Part shown: positions 10,838 through 21,670 of the stretch, piece after piece | How positions within the stretch are numbered: the stretch's first letter is position 1 | Layout of the letters: each line of letters opens with the position of its first letter | Origin: Dryocosmus kuriphilus | Taxonomy: Eukaryota > Arthropoda > Insecta > Hymenoptera > Cynipidae | Direction: 5' to 3' | Assembly (NCBI GenBank): GCA_038277395.1 | Contig: CM076190.1 | Coordinates: 236,684,618-236,748,617, forward strand | DNA length: 64,000 nucleotides | Translations under genes and position numbers: made by a program | Notes under the pieces: model-generated | The model's database searches: none | Seen by the model: only the letters and a program-made list of their open reading frames with translations | Told to the model about the DNA's origin: nothing

Positions 10838-11600
10838 AAGGGAGGAACAGGCAGGGCGTGAGGCTGATAAGAAACAAGCTAAAAAAAATAATACGCAGAG
10901 TTCGTCTAACTTAAGGGAGCTTGTAGGGGGAAGTAGTGATAAGGCAGGAAAAGAAACGCTGACCGAAGCAATGGACAAAGAAGCGACGGAGACGAAGCTG
11001 GATTTGATTCTAAGAATGCTATAGGAGGGAAAAGAGGAACGGAAAAGCATTAAGGACGACTTAGCGAGAATAGAAGCAAAATGGGATCGCGAGTTAGGTG
11101 AAGTAGAAAAGAGATTAGAAGTCGTAGAGAAGGGTATGGTGGAAGCCAATAAGGGAAAAACGGATCTGAGAAAGAAGATTGGGGTAATGGAAAAGAAAAT
11201 CGAGTCGTCATTAGTAGAGAGTTTAGAGGAAATTGTAAAGAAAGTAAGTGAGGTGGAAGGGGAATTTGAAAAAAAGGAAAGATGGGACAGAAGAAACAAC
11301 ATCATAATGGTAGGCCTAACGACACAAGAAGGAAATGAGACCTAACATACAAAGAAAGAGAGATTCAAAGGAAAATAAGAGAGATAGCCAAAGAACAAAT
11401 GAATAAAGGTAGGACAGTTAAGGTAGGGTATCAAAAGATCTGTATACAAGGGGTGTGGCATAGATGGAATGAGAACAAAGAAGAAGCATAGAAGGCGGAT
11501 AGGCGTTTTTTATAGAAAGAAATGCGGGGGGAGAGGGAAAGGATAAGGTCAAGGATAAAAGAAAGAAAAAGAGAAGAAAGAACAGGAAGGGGGGATAAGA
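10838..11600 (+). pseudogene. LINE ORF1, coiled-coil nucleic-acid chaperone, broken
   Basis: The plus-strand reading is dominated by Lys, Glu and Arg with heptad-like spacing (KKIESSLVESLEEIVKKVSE), indicating a coiled coil. It is followed by WDRRNNIIMVGL, which matches the start of the RNA-binding fold in L1-type ORF1 proteins. Such proteins trimerise and coat the element RNA. A TAG near 11022 interrupts the coiled coil, and a stop at 11343 cuts the RNA-binding part. Earlier sequence (10484-10838) is open in pieces but not convincing. The minus-strand ORF1 at 30642-31559 is an intact relative with the same order. Confidence 0.7.
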
Positions 11601-14600
11601 AAGTGAAAAAGAGGTTAAGGTTCTCTTTTGGAATGTAGCAGGAATAATGAAAAACGATAAAGAGTTTTGGAAATATGTCGAAAAATGTGATATAGTAGGG
11701 TTGACGGAAACATGGGTAGAAGAAAAGGATTGGGAAAAGGCAAGAAGTATATTACCGGACGGTTTTAGATGGGAACTGCAAGGAGCGGCAAGAAAAAAGG
11801 ACAAGGGCAGGGCTAGTGGAGGCATAATAATAAGAGTCAAAGACAACTTAGAGCAGAAGGAGGTTATAAGAGATACTGTAGAGGGCTTACAGGAGAGAAG
11901 GGTAAAAAAAAAAGGAAAATGGCATAGAATAGTGACAATTTATGACGGAATAAAAGTGAAAAGAAAAAGAAAAGAAACAGAGAGTTACATAAGAGAAGAT
12001 GAAGAGGAGATTCTAATAATAGGGGGAGACTGGAATGCAAGAATATGGGAGAAAGGGAGTGTTTACGTAGATGGAAAGTATAACGAGAGAAAGACAAAAA
12101 ACTATACTCTCAGTGAGGAGAAAAAGGAACTATTAGGCTCAGTGGAAGAAAGGGGTTGGTATATATTAAATGGAAATAAGAAAGGAGATGAGAAAGGGCA
12201 ATTTACGTACATAAGAGCGAAAGCATCTACAGTAATAGATTACGTTATAGTAAATACAGAAGGATGGGAGAATATTAAAAGAGTGAGGATAGAGTCTAGA
12301 GTGGAATCGGGTCATTAGTTATTAGAGGTGTGGAAAGAATTAAAGGAAAAGGTGAAAAAGGCTAGGAAAGTAAAAAAAGGATAAAAATTAGGAGAGGAAA
12401 GGATAAAAACTGGACAAATCCATGGTGGGACAGTGAATATAGGAAAAAGAAAAAACAAGTTAAGAAAGCATATAAGACTGGGAAAAATGGAACGGAAGCA
12501 AATTCGAATTATGTAAAGATTAGGAAAGAGTATACAGATCTATGTAAGAGAAAGGAGGAAAAGAAGCAAAAAGAAATAGAGGAAGAAATTAGTAGGATTA
12601 AAACGGAGGGAGAGGCGTGGAAATTTATAAATAAAATGAGAAAGGAAAAAGAGGGAATAAGTGACAAGATAAAAATGGAAGAGTGGAGGGACATTTTAAA
12701 GAAATTTCTATAGTTTCAGATGAAAAGAAGACAGATGACTGGCAGAGAATGATAAGAGAGGAAAAAGATGAGGAGCTAGGGGATGAAGAGATAGAAGTGC
12801 AATTGAATAGGCTAGAGGAAGGGAAGGTAGGAGGAAGTGATGGGCTAAGTAATGAGGTATGGTTTTACAGCAGTGGAGAAACGAGAGGGAAATTGAAAGA
12901 GGTGGTGAAAAGGGTTTGGAGAGCGGAGGGATTTCCGGATGAGTGGAGGGATGGTTTGATAACTCCAATATACAAGAAAGGAGATAAAGAGAAGGTTGAT
13001 AATTATAGCGGGATAACACTCCTGAATATGGTGTACAATGTATATGCGATGGTTCTGGCAGAAAGGTTAAGGAAGGAGGTAGAAGTCAAAAGGATACTAC
13101 CGGAGAATCAGGCAGGATTTAGAGAGGGCAGAAGTACGATGGACAACATATATATACTACAAAATGTAGTTGAGAAAGAGACGGAAAGAAAAGGGGGAAA
13201 ACTATGTGCGTTCTTCTTAGATTTAAAGGCCGCGTTCCCATCGATATATAGGAAAAAATTGTGGGAGGTAATGAAGAGAAGGGGAATAAATGACTGTTTA
13301 ATAGGAAAGGTAAGGGAAATTTAAAGGAAACCAGGGATAGGGTTAGAGTGGGGAAAGAAACATCAAAGGAGATCTGGACAGAGCTAAGGTTGAGACAGGG
13401 CTGCCCATTGAGCCCACTGCTATTTGCAGTGTTTATAGAGGATATGGAAGAGGAGTTTAAGAAAGGATTAGAAGGGGGAGTAGTAGGAGGGAGGAAAAGA
13501 ATTTGGTCTCTGGCATACGCAGATGATATTGTGTTACTTGCTAGGGAGGTAGATGTCTTGAGAAGCATGATGAAAAGATTAGAGAGATATCTGCAGGAAA
13601 AGATGCCAATACTGAATGTTAAAAAGTTCAAGGTAATGGTTTTCGGAAAAGGAGGTGGGAAAAGGAAAAATAGAGACGAATGGCAATGGAGAGGAGAAAG
13701 TGTTGAAGAAATAGAAGTGTTTGTTTACTTAGGATTTTTGTTTAAGAAAAATGGGAACATTAGAGGGCATGTGAAGGAAAGAGTGAAAAGAGCAACGGTA
13801 GTCATGAAGAAGGTGTGGGGAATAGGAGTGAAATTATTTAGAGATGATTTCAAGAGAAGAATGAGAATGTATGAGGCGTTAGTGATGAGTGTTTTACTGT
13901 ATGGAGTGGAAATTTGGGGGTGGTGGGAATAGAAGGAAGTGGAAAGACTGCATGAAAAATTTATTAGATGGACGCTGGGTCTATATAGAACACGCCATGG
14001 TACATAGTATTGAAGGAAGTAGATAGAGAAAAAATCAAGATAAGAGCAGGGAACAGAGCATGCAAGGTTGAAGAAAAAGCCCAGGAAAGTAATGGAAGAA
14101 TGATTGTTAAAGCATGTTTAGAAGTGAGAGAATTAGGATTAGGGGGGAGAAAAGGATTAGAAGAAAGGGAAAGGTACCTAAATAGGAATGGTTGGGCAAG
14201 GGAATTAGTGAGGAGAGAACACATAATGGGGATAAAGGTACAACAGAATTTGATGAATAGAGATAGAGAGGTACTAAGGCAAGTGATTGAAAACAAAATA
14301 AAAGAAGCAAAATATAATGAAAAGTATGTCTGGATAAAAGTAGAGGGTATAGCAAAATATTTGGAGAATAAGGGGGAAAGAGGATCGCAGAAACTGATCG
14401 CCAGAGCCAGATATGGGAACACGGAGGAATGGAACAAGTACTGGGTGAAAGAAGAAGAAAGAAAATGCATGATATGTAAGAGAGGTAGAGCAACGTTTAA
14501 GCACTGGTTAGAAGATTGTGAAAAAGTAGAAAAAGGTTGCATGACAATGGGAAAGATATGGAATGAAAAGGGAAAGGTGGAGGCGGTGGTGTGCTTGAGA

Positions 14601-14636
14601 TATCTGGATAAAATGAAAATAAAGAGAGGAGATTGA
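11600..14636 (+). pseudogene. LINE ORF2: endonuclease, reverse transcriptase, zinc knuckle; several breaks
   Basis: The endonuclease begins KVLFWNVAG (11614), with GLTETW, IIGGDWNARI and TVIDYVIVN; its end reads ESGH where SDH is usual, and TAG follows at 12316. The reverse transcriptase shows WRDGLITPIYKKGD, LPENQAGFREGRST, FFLDLKAAFPSI, RQGCPLSPLLF and an intact YADD at 13516-13527. Frames break near 13322 and 13990, with a TAG at 13930. The C-terminal part ends with a CCHC knuckle, CMICKRG followed by KHWLEDC. A complete protein would be roughly 1,000 residues. Codon use is strongly A/G-rich on the sense strand, which makes the antisense look like an open Ser/Pro/Leu frame. The relatives at 20.1-21.2 kb match its C-terminal third. 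Confidence 0.88.
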
Positions 14637-14734
14637 CGTGTAGGGGGGAAGGGATAAGGAAAGAAAAATGTAAAATATGTAATTTATAAGCTAATTATAC
14701 TATATTATGTTTTATAATATTAAGTAGAATTAAA

Positions 14735-14855
14735 AACTTGCGAGCGAAATGGCACATGAACTGGCGAGCGAAAAGGCACAATAACTGGCGAGAGAAAAGC
14801 TAAAAAATGGCGAACGAAAGGGTACAAAATCTAGCGAGCGAAAAGGCAATACGAA
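14735..14855. repeat. minisatellite of about 24 bp in the LINE 3' UTR
   Basis: Five imperfect units of AACTGGCGAGCGAAAAGGCA lie head to tail after the ORF2 stop. They belong to the inserted LINE because they lie inside its target duplications. Confidence 0.8.
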
Positions 14856-15058
14856 TACAGGCAATACGATTAGAGAAAAATAAACCGCATTGTTAAAGAG
14901 TGGAAAGAATGAATCGTATTAACAGAATGGAGTTAGAATAGACAATAGTTGTAAGAATTTGTAATTAATGTAAACATTATACATGTAATGTTCGATGTAG
15001 CAGAATCTGTCAGCATGTTTCTGGGCCATGATGACCGAAATGAAACATCTTATACTAC

Positions 15059-15515
15059 TACCACGCTGATCCTACAGGCGAATCATTCCACACATTCCTT
15101 GCGGGCAGTGTCATCGTTGTGGTGTCCAATGGGGCAGCAGGATTTTCCCCTTACAAGATTTTTAGTTTCGGTTCGGGTAGTGTTTCGAGGTGGATACACG
15201 TTGTGCTTCGGCTTGATGGAACCCACCTGTTGCGTTTGGAAACGAAAGGGTGAGTCCTCCCAAACCATGGCTCTCGCGTACCTATTTTCTACCAGTGTGG
15301 GCTCACTGAGGACGCAAAGTAGTAAATCCCGAAACAACATCACCCGGTATCTTTGAAGAGGATCCAGGATATTGTTTGGGTAATCTTCGTTGAGCGCAAA
15401 ATATATCGAGAATACTATAACTGTGGAAGGGAAAAGGAAGAGTGACTTTCGAGTGTTGGAGGTGTATCGAGTGAGCGTCAGTAAAAATTGACTCAGGCGC
15501 GGTTTCCTTTTTCAT
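15059..15515. other. interrupted target sequence with an inverted copy of the 17.5-kb SINE-like body
   Basis: From the target duplication to about 15325 the sequence is the far side of the site hit by the plus-strand LINE. From 15326 to about 15510 it is the inverse complement of 17478-17662, sharing for example AAGATACCGGGTGATGTTGT. It is upstream (5') of the minus-strand RTE-like LINE, so it may be that element's 5' UTR or an adjacent truncated SINE. No host gene is seen. Confidence 0.5.
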
Positions 15516-15629
15516 TTCCGGTTTCCTCACCGACGACTGGTTCCCATTGGCTGTCCGTGACTGCTTATTTTGTATGCGCTGGTTAAAAAATTGGTGCGAA
15601 ATCGAATTTTTGTTAGGGACTCTGATGTA

Positions 15630-16890
15630 AAGAAAAATTGCGATGCCAAAAATTTGGTACTAGCGAACCTAGTTAGCTCTAAATGGGTCCTTAATTATGC
15701 AATAGGTCTGAACTCTATTTTGTAAAATGTGGGTTCCAGCTTCAGAGACATTGTAACTAGCTGAAGCCCACAAATACTGCAAATGCGCATTCGAAAGTGT
15801 GGGCATTTTGAATTAGGCTATTTAGGCAGAATATTTAAAGATTATTTGCCCCAAATTTTTAATAAATACTGCTTTCTAAATTAAATGTAAGAGCTTTTAT
15901 TTCATAAAATGGAAAAATATCCATGAAAACTGGCATACGCTTTTAATTCTTAACAAAGTTGAATAAATTCGTATAGAGCATTACATGAGTGATGGATAAT
16001 GTGTTTATAAAACGATATTTTGAATATTTAGCAGTGTTTTTAATGTTAGGCAAATCTTTTTACGGGCGAAGTAACACACCTCATTTCTGTTTTAACCATC
16101 CTAAGGCTTAAAATGCGCAAAAATTCATATTCTTGAGCTTAGCAAAAATGCTGGGATAACAACACGGGTGCTACCTTTCTGTTTATTTTTCTGCAAAGGT
16201 TATAAATTATTTACTAATAGTAAAACTTAAACTGTTTCATTTTTACCGTTTCTATATATAATTTACCTCTTTTACAAATATAACGTCCGTTCTGCTATTC
16301 CAGCGTTCTAGGCTGCAAAAAAATTCATATTTGCGCACTTAGAGACCTAGAAAAGTTAAGACTGAAATGCAGTGTGTTTAGGTATTTCTTCGTCCTTAAT
16401 TGTCAAATGATTCTCTTTTTCATGAACAATGAGTCCGAAGGAAAAGTTTCGTTTCAAACTTAGGTTAAAGAAAGCTAAATTAAGATAACTAAATCTCATA
16501 GTAACTGCAGCTTCTAGGCTACGCTTGCTGCATCTGTTTCGTTTAAACTTTCAGCGACTTTCTCAGTCACAAGGCTCAATCGATAAGCCATTGAATGTTC
16601 AACAACGAAATTAAACTCTGTTTACGTTTCTAACCGGTAGCGGGATTTTTACACGCCTTGCTGAAACTGAGTTACTCTATAGGTCTTCTGAAGTTACAAG
16701 ATTATTGAGATTTTACAAGAGCATTGTGATTTTACATTTTCTTTTCGTTTACATTCTAGAGTAATATGCCCGTAGAAGCCAATGGTAGCTTTATTTCCAA
16801 CGATGCTTAGTGAAGTTTCACACTTTTATTGTATTATTCTGGAAATTATGTAAAGTCCCTTTAGAAATTAACAGAAATTCTCAACAAAAT
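15630..16890. repeat. segmental duplication, copy A (unoccupied sites)
   Basis: This 1.26-kb stretch aligns by eye with 35900-36200, 39676-40687 and 42009-42115, for example GGTCCTTAATTATG, GACATTGTAACTAGCTGAAG, AACAAAGTTGAATAA and ATTACATGAGTGATG in the same order. Copy A lacks both transposons present in copy B, so it shows the pre-insertion state. No open frame is conserved between the copies, so they look non-coding. It may be an old repeat family or a duplicated intron or intergenic segment. Confidence 0.8.
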
Positions 16891-16994
16891 GGTAGACGGT
16901 AATGATTAGCCGACGAACACCCATGCGGCTTTTAACAGAGCAACCTAAGTTGACGATGTTCTCGAGGATTAGGGTAACATTCTAGATCTATTAG

Positions 16995-17048
16995 GGTGGA
17001 CGTGCCGCAGTTTTGAGAGAAATTGATGAAGAGACCCTCAAACTGCAG
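16995..17048 (+). other. possible 54-bp micro-exon (weak)
   Basis: An AG at 16994 and a strong donor CTGCAG|GTAAGC at 17048/17049 bracket 18 codons reading GGRAAVLREIDEETLKLQ, which has normal protein composition. The acceptor tract is poor. It could be chance or a decayed exon. The rest of 16890-17315 shows nothing else I can support. Confidence 0.15.
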
Positions 17049-17404
17049 GTAAGCACCACCAACCAGCCAAAAGAAGTAACCACAGGACATGAGCGTGTTT
17101 GTACAGTATCTCTCCAAGAACAAAGATATCCTTTCAACCATTCCCTTCCCTGTTTATACTTTGTCCCATTTAATCGCTAACAAGCAACCCCGCTAAAAAT
17201 AATTGGATTTATTCATCCCTCACCCTTCAAGCACTCGGCCATTTTCATGGCTAACAAACATTCAAATGGTGGAATATTCTACACGAAAGGAAACATGATG
17301 AACATTAAAATAGTCTGTCACATGGCTTCCTTCTTTCCACCACGAAGACTGACTAGAGTGGTAACGGTGAGGTGTTATGGTGATGAGTTGACTGTATGTA
17401 ACTC

Positions 17405-17690
17405 ATCACCGAGTCCGCGGTTGGCGCAGTGGATAGCGCGTCGGGTTTTCGAGCCGGCGGCCAAGAGTTCGATTCCCCGCGCTGGAGTCAATTTTTATTG
17501 AAGCTCACTCGATACACCTCCAACACTCGAAAGTCACTCTTCCTCTTCCCTTCCACAGTTATAGTATTCCCGATATATTTTGCGCCCAACAAAAATTACC
17601 CAAACAATATCCAGGATCCTCTTCAAAGATACCGGGTGATGTTGTTCCGAGATTTACCACACCGGGTGAGGAAGGTTTCTACCTGATCGG
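17405..17690 (+). mobile_element. tRNA-derived SINE-like unit 1
   Basis: A box-A-like TTGGCGCAGTGGATAGCGCG and a box-B-like GAGTTCGATTCC lie about 35 bp apart, the layout of an internal RNA polymerase III promoter. The anticodon arm does not fold into a clean seven-base loop, so a working tRNA is unlikely. A body of about 200 bp follows, part of which is repeated in inverse orientation at 15326-15510. No terminal A-rich tail or target duplication was found, so SINE is a likely but unproven call. Confidence 0.55.
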
Positions 17691-17954
17691 TGAAAGGTCC
17701 AACATGTAGCGGTCGTTATCTAAGGAATCTGCCGTTTCGGCTTTGGGGTTCCCGCAACAGCAGTTATGTTAGTGCCCGACTGATAATCAGACTCGTGCCC
17801 CTTCACTTGGGGTATTGGGGACGTTCCGAAGAAGAGAGTGGGGTTGTAACGTGGTACATAGTATACGTTATATGGCTTCCCCCTTTCCAACCTGAAGACT
17901 GACTTTAGTGGTAGCGGTGAAGCAGTAAGATGATGATTTGACTGCATGTAATTC

Positions 17955-18130
17955 ATCGCGGACTCCATGGTTGGCGCAGTGGTTAGCGCATCGGGCTTTC
18001 GAGCCGGCGGCGAAGTGTTCTATTCCCCGGACCAGGAGTCAATTTTTACTGAAGCTCACTCATTAAAACAACAACACTCGACAGTCACTTTTCCTCTTCC
18101 CTTCCCTAGTATAATACTCCCGCTATAAGC
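17955..18130 (+). mobile_element. tRNA-derived SINE-like unit 2, truncated
   Basis: It has the same head as the unit at 17405 (TTGGCGCAGTGGTTAGCGCA), but box B is damaged (GTGTTCTATTCC). The body stops after about 90 bp. It is part of the 550-bp tandem repeat. Confidence 0.5.
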
Positions 18131-18779
18131 TCTTTGTGTTTAAAGAACAATATAAGCAATTTTGCTGCAGTAAAGTATGAAGCATGCATTTTAATATCGT
18201 AGACATGCTCCATATATGACAAAAAAGAAATGAAAATTTATTAAAAACGATAACTTTGGGCTTCCGTACAAAATTCAGTACTTCAAGTTACCTGCCTTAT
18301 TCCCTAATGTGGCGCAGTAGCTGTATGTATGTCTTGTAATCGCACTTTTGTGGGAAAATTGAATTCTTGATTTTTATTAATAATATTGTTAAAAATTAAA
18401 ACCAAATATATGCAACTTATCAAAAAATGTTATTCTGCATATTTGTAAACATTTTTGAGATATAGAACTTTGCTTCTGAATAGCTTTATCGTATCTCGCA
18501 TAATTTTGCTGAAAAGTAGATTTCTGAGTGCATATTAACCCTTCGTAAATCGTCGTCCTAACAGACAGCATCAACGACAATAACGACAGAGAGACACCAA
18601 CGCACTAGTACATTATGCACCAAGGACGCAAAATATATTCGTACGAGCGAGAATTATACACATGCGTCCACAGTAGCATATACTATTTTTTTGTCTGAGT
18701 GCTGCCAAATTCAAATTCTACAAGCTCCCAAAACTCCATTTATAAGAAAAACATTTCATTTAAGAAGAAAGGAATCAGA

Positions 18780-19160
18780 GAGACTTCATAAGAGGCGGCC
18801 AGGGCTTGTGAGGGGGAAGAGGTTCAGAAGCGCCCTTGTGGGGGCGCAGGTGGTGAAGCTCCCGTGCCGGGGAGTTCGGGTGGCAGGGCCCCCCGTACAG
18901 AAAAAAATAAATAATCAATAAAAGAACTAATAGTAAATTATACATATAGAACAACAAAATTCTTTTTAAAAAAACAAATAATGTCTGAAAAAAAATAAAT
19001 AAAGTCAAGTTTAGAAAAATAAGTGACAAAAGATAAGAATATAATAACAAAACTATTCAATAAACAGACAAGATATATAAAGTTAGAAAATTAATAAATA
19101 AACAAAATAATCATAAATAATAATAAATATAATAAAATAAATAACAACAAATCACACAAA
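18780..19160 (+). mobile_element. GC-rich segment with A-rich tail, possible LINE 3' end
   Basis: About 120 bp of G-rich sequence (GGCGGCCAGGGCTTG, GGGGGCGCAGGTGGTG, GGGGAGTTCGGGTGG) changes abruptly at 18900 into an A-rich tract with AATAAATAA words. That is how 3' UTR fragments of some LINEs look. There is no coding sequence, and no target duplication was identified. Confidence 0.3.
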
Positions 19161-19274
19161 CGAAAAAAATAACGATTTTTGTACCGTGCTTACTTTTACG
19201 TTTAAGTACTGATTGCTTGGGGCTTCGTTACAAAGCTTAGATATATCGTTTGCAGTACGGGTATTTGATCGATA

Positions 19275-19314
19275 TCTCTCTCTCTTTCTCTCCCTCTCTC
19301 TCTCTCTTTCTCAC
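19275..19314. repeat. (CT)n microsatellite
   Basis: An interrupted run of CT dinucleotides of about 40 bp. Between it and the LINE at 19809 I see no supported gene. Confidence 0.85.
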
Positions 19315-19808
19315 TAATGTACAGAAAATGATATCCAATAGCGTACGCCAAGTACAGTAGGGATAAGGGAAGTATAGCGATAGCGAGGAAAGAAAACGTG
19401 TTCTTTTCTGTTTTGTTTGATTCCTATTCGCACCGGCATAAACCTGTTTCATCTCTTTCTTATGCACTCATTTATTTCACGATCAAATCATTACATTTAG
19501 CACCTCGCAGTATCTATACAGAACGCGAATATTCATTTTGCGGCCTGAGGACAAAGAAGCATGTTCCTTCGGAATCAGTGGGTTTCGATACATCGAGATT
19601 TCATGAAATTCGTGACAGTCTGTTTCCGCATAAAACTAATACCTCCTCACTGATTATGGATTCGTCATTTTGACTTCTTAACTTTTCACGCTAAATCCGA
19701 ATTCAGCCATCTCAAAAATCCCATTATACGAAATTTCGTATCAAAATGTAATAAACGTGTATTTGAGGCTGCCATGTTAGTTCCGCTGTTTTGAATTCTT
19801 TACTACTG

Positions 19809-21150
19809 ATCAATCAATCAATCAATGTTTATTTATACTCTCTCCCTTTTACGGGTTTAAGAGTCTTCACCAAACCATTACAAGTATCTATACATTCAAT
19901 TCCCTATATCATACCTTATCGCTATCTTATTGCTAATATATACAATCTTTCTTATTATCTACTCTTATATTTCTACGCTAGCGATCGAGACCAGGACTTT
20001 CGTTTCCTCTTGCCTTTACCAATCTATCATTGATCTTTTCTTTCTCAACTCTACTCTATACTTTTACTTATATCATGAGACCCTTTCTTCTTCTTAACTT
20101 TTCCAACTCCTTCATCCATCCCTCTCCCTGTCCATTCCCATTCAGGATCTCCTTCACTCTCTCTTCCACACTTTTCCCTTCCTCTTCATCACCTGTATAC
20201 CTTTCACACACATGCACCCACGATTTTTGCTTACACCCACATATTCTACACCGATTCTCCTCCTCGTTCATCCAGTACCTACTCTCTCTTACTCCCTCTC
20301 CCATTCTGAACCTCATCATTCTGTTCCATTTACTCTCCTTCTTTAACTTCTTCAAGTATTCTGGCGCTCCTTTCCCACTTTACCATCTTGTACCAACTAT
20401 TGTACCTTGAGTTCAAGATTTTTATCCATCTTTGCTCCCTTTGTCTCGCCAAAATATCGTTCTCTATTCCTTGCGAATATCCATTTTCCCCATTCATACT
20501 CCATTCTCTCCGCCTTGCGTACCTTTTTTTTCCCCATTTCGATCTACCCATGTTCCCCCTTCTCTCTTTGTCTTCTATCACCCTTGCACACGCTTGTGCG
20601 ATCTTACTTCCTTCTCCACTCCTTAGTTTTTCTTCAAAATTCCAAGCCCTTTTTAGCTGTCTTATTATCATTTTTTCTCGGCCTATCTCTTCCCTCAACA
20701 TATAACATGGGCAGCTCCATCCCACCCCCATGACCCATCTCAGAAATCTTTCATGCATGCTTTCCACTCTCTTATATTCCTTCCATCCCCAAACTTCCAT
20801 TCCATAACTCACTACTGAACACACTAAAACATCAAACATCCATACTCCTATTCTCCAATCATCCTTGAATCTTCTCTTCCCTATGCCCCACACTTCGCCC
20901 ATTACCTTACTTCCACACTCCAATCTCTTTCTTACCTGCCGCTCATTCCTTCCTCTTGTTTCGAACCAGTACCCAAGGTAACAAAATTTTTCTACCAATT
21001 CTACTACTTTACCATACATCTTCCATTCATACTCTATTCTACACCTCCTTTTTCTAAAACACATCATCTTAGTTTTCTTCACATTCACCATTAAGTCTTT
21101 CTCTCTCACATATTCTTCAAATATTCTCATCATTAGACTCATCCATCTGA
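19809..21150 (-). mobile_element. 5'-truncated LINE between direct repeats of about 100 bp
   Basis: On the minus strand this holds the C-terminal third of a LINE ORF2, a 3' UTR containing GGGAGAGAGTATAAATAAA, and a (TTGA)n-type tail ending at 19809. The sequences 19704-19808 and 21151-21250 are about 90% identical direct repeats (sharing GTTCCGCTGTTTTGAATTC) that abut both ends. That is either an exceptionally long target duplication or insertion between tandem repeat units. The 3' UTR matches that of the element at 30277-32246, so the two belong to one family. Confidence 0.85.
20068..21150 (-). pseudogene. LINE ORF2 C-terminal fragment (post-YADD region and zinc knuckle)
   Basis: The reading starts just after where YADD would be (MSLMMRIFEEY), runs through LMVNVKKTKMMCF, FCYLGYWFETRG and VCSVVSYGMEVWGWKEY, and changes frame near 20340. 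It ends with a knuckle CRICGCKQKSWVHVCERY. No catalytic residues remain. It aligns in order with the C-terminal part of the plus-strand LINE at 13.6-14.6 kb but belongs to a different subfamily. Confidence 0.85.
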
Positions 21151-21615
21151 AAAACCATATTATACGAAATTTCGTACCAAAATGTAAGAAACTTGTATTT
21201 GCGGCTGCCATATTAGTTCCGCTGTTTTGAATTCTTTACTGCTGATGTAAAATTCGAAATCAGTGACCCCAAACAGTCGACTTTTGGCCACTTTTATATA
21301 TCTCCTAGCCCACTGTGATGCCTGCAAGCATTAATTAATATATGGACGACCTCTAGATTTGTTTTCTTTGAAAATAACTGTATGCTCAATAGTATTTAGT
21401 GAGTATTCATACGCCTAACAAAGTTTCGCACCTTGACTCTGATGTCTTGAAACACAAATATCGCAGAAGGACAATTTTATCGCCCATGATAATCAATGAG
21501 ATAACGACCATAGCATGTAGGAACATCTAAAGAAGAAGCAGAATTTTCATTAGCTATACACTATTAAGCAAATTCTTCAAGAACTGATTATCCATTTTTC
21601 TTATACTTTGGAAAA

Positions 21616-21670
21616 ATGAACATCGTTTATACGCTGTTCGTATCACTAACGATTTTTCTTAGTTTTACTG
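21616..21670 (+). CDS. candidate first exon encoding a signal peptide
   Basis: The ATG at 21616 opens 18 codons reading MNIVYTLFVSLTIFLSFT plus one base, then a donor ACTG|GTAAAT at 21670/21671. This is a textbook hydrophobic signal peptide with little else, and the intron would be phase 1. The other candidate at 46468 has the same start pattern (M-x-I-V), the same length, the same FT ending and the same phase. The upstream 110 bp also resembles the promoter region of that exon (GCATGTAGGAACATC, then GAAGCAGAATTTTC), with a weaker TATA region. The downstream exon is not known; exon B at 42.2 kb is the first candidate on this strand. Short exons like this can arise by chance, hence the modest confidence. 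Confidence 0.35.

Larger units (their letters stand above)
10278..15058 (+). mobile_element. 4.8-kb AP-endonuclease LINE flanked by a 15-bp target duplication
   Basis: TACCACGCTGATCCT occurs exactly at 10263-10277 and again at 15059-15073, marking the insertion limits. Between them lie a 5' UTR, a Lys/Glu-rich ORF1, an endonuclease-reverse transcriptase ORF2 and a 3' UTR with a minisatellite. The identical duplication suggests a fairly recent insertion, although the ORFs carry several breaks. Its target was the minus-strand RTE-like LINE region. Two relatives with a different 3' UTR tail lie on the minus strand at 19.8 and 30.3 kb. The clade is not assigned; the protein style is one I associate with hymenopteran genomes. 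Confidence 0.9.
17319..18130. repeat. tandem repeat, period 550 bp, one and a half units
   Basis: GGTTGGCGCAGTGG occurs at 17419 and 17969. The matching sequence starts about 100 bp before each (ATGGCTTCC, then GAAGACTGACT) and runs on past it (GAAGCTCACTC, TTCCTCTTCCCTTCC). The second unit is cut short near 18130. Each unit carries one tRNA-like head. From 18131 to 18690 I see no gene or repeat. Confidence 0.8.

Noticed and set aside
10532..14542. Long Ser/Pro/Leu-rich minus-strand open frames
   Set aside because: They are antisense shadows of the purine-rich LINE ORFs on the plus strand; the sense strand has the motifs and the target duplication.
17405..18040. Functional tRNA genes
   Set aside because: Box A and B are present but the acceptor and anticodon arms do not fold cleanly, and copies sit in a 550-bp tandem repeat.
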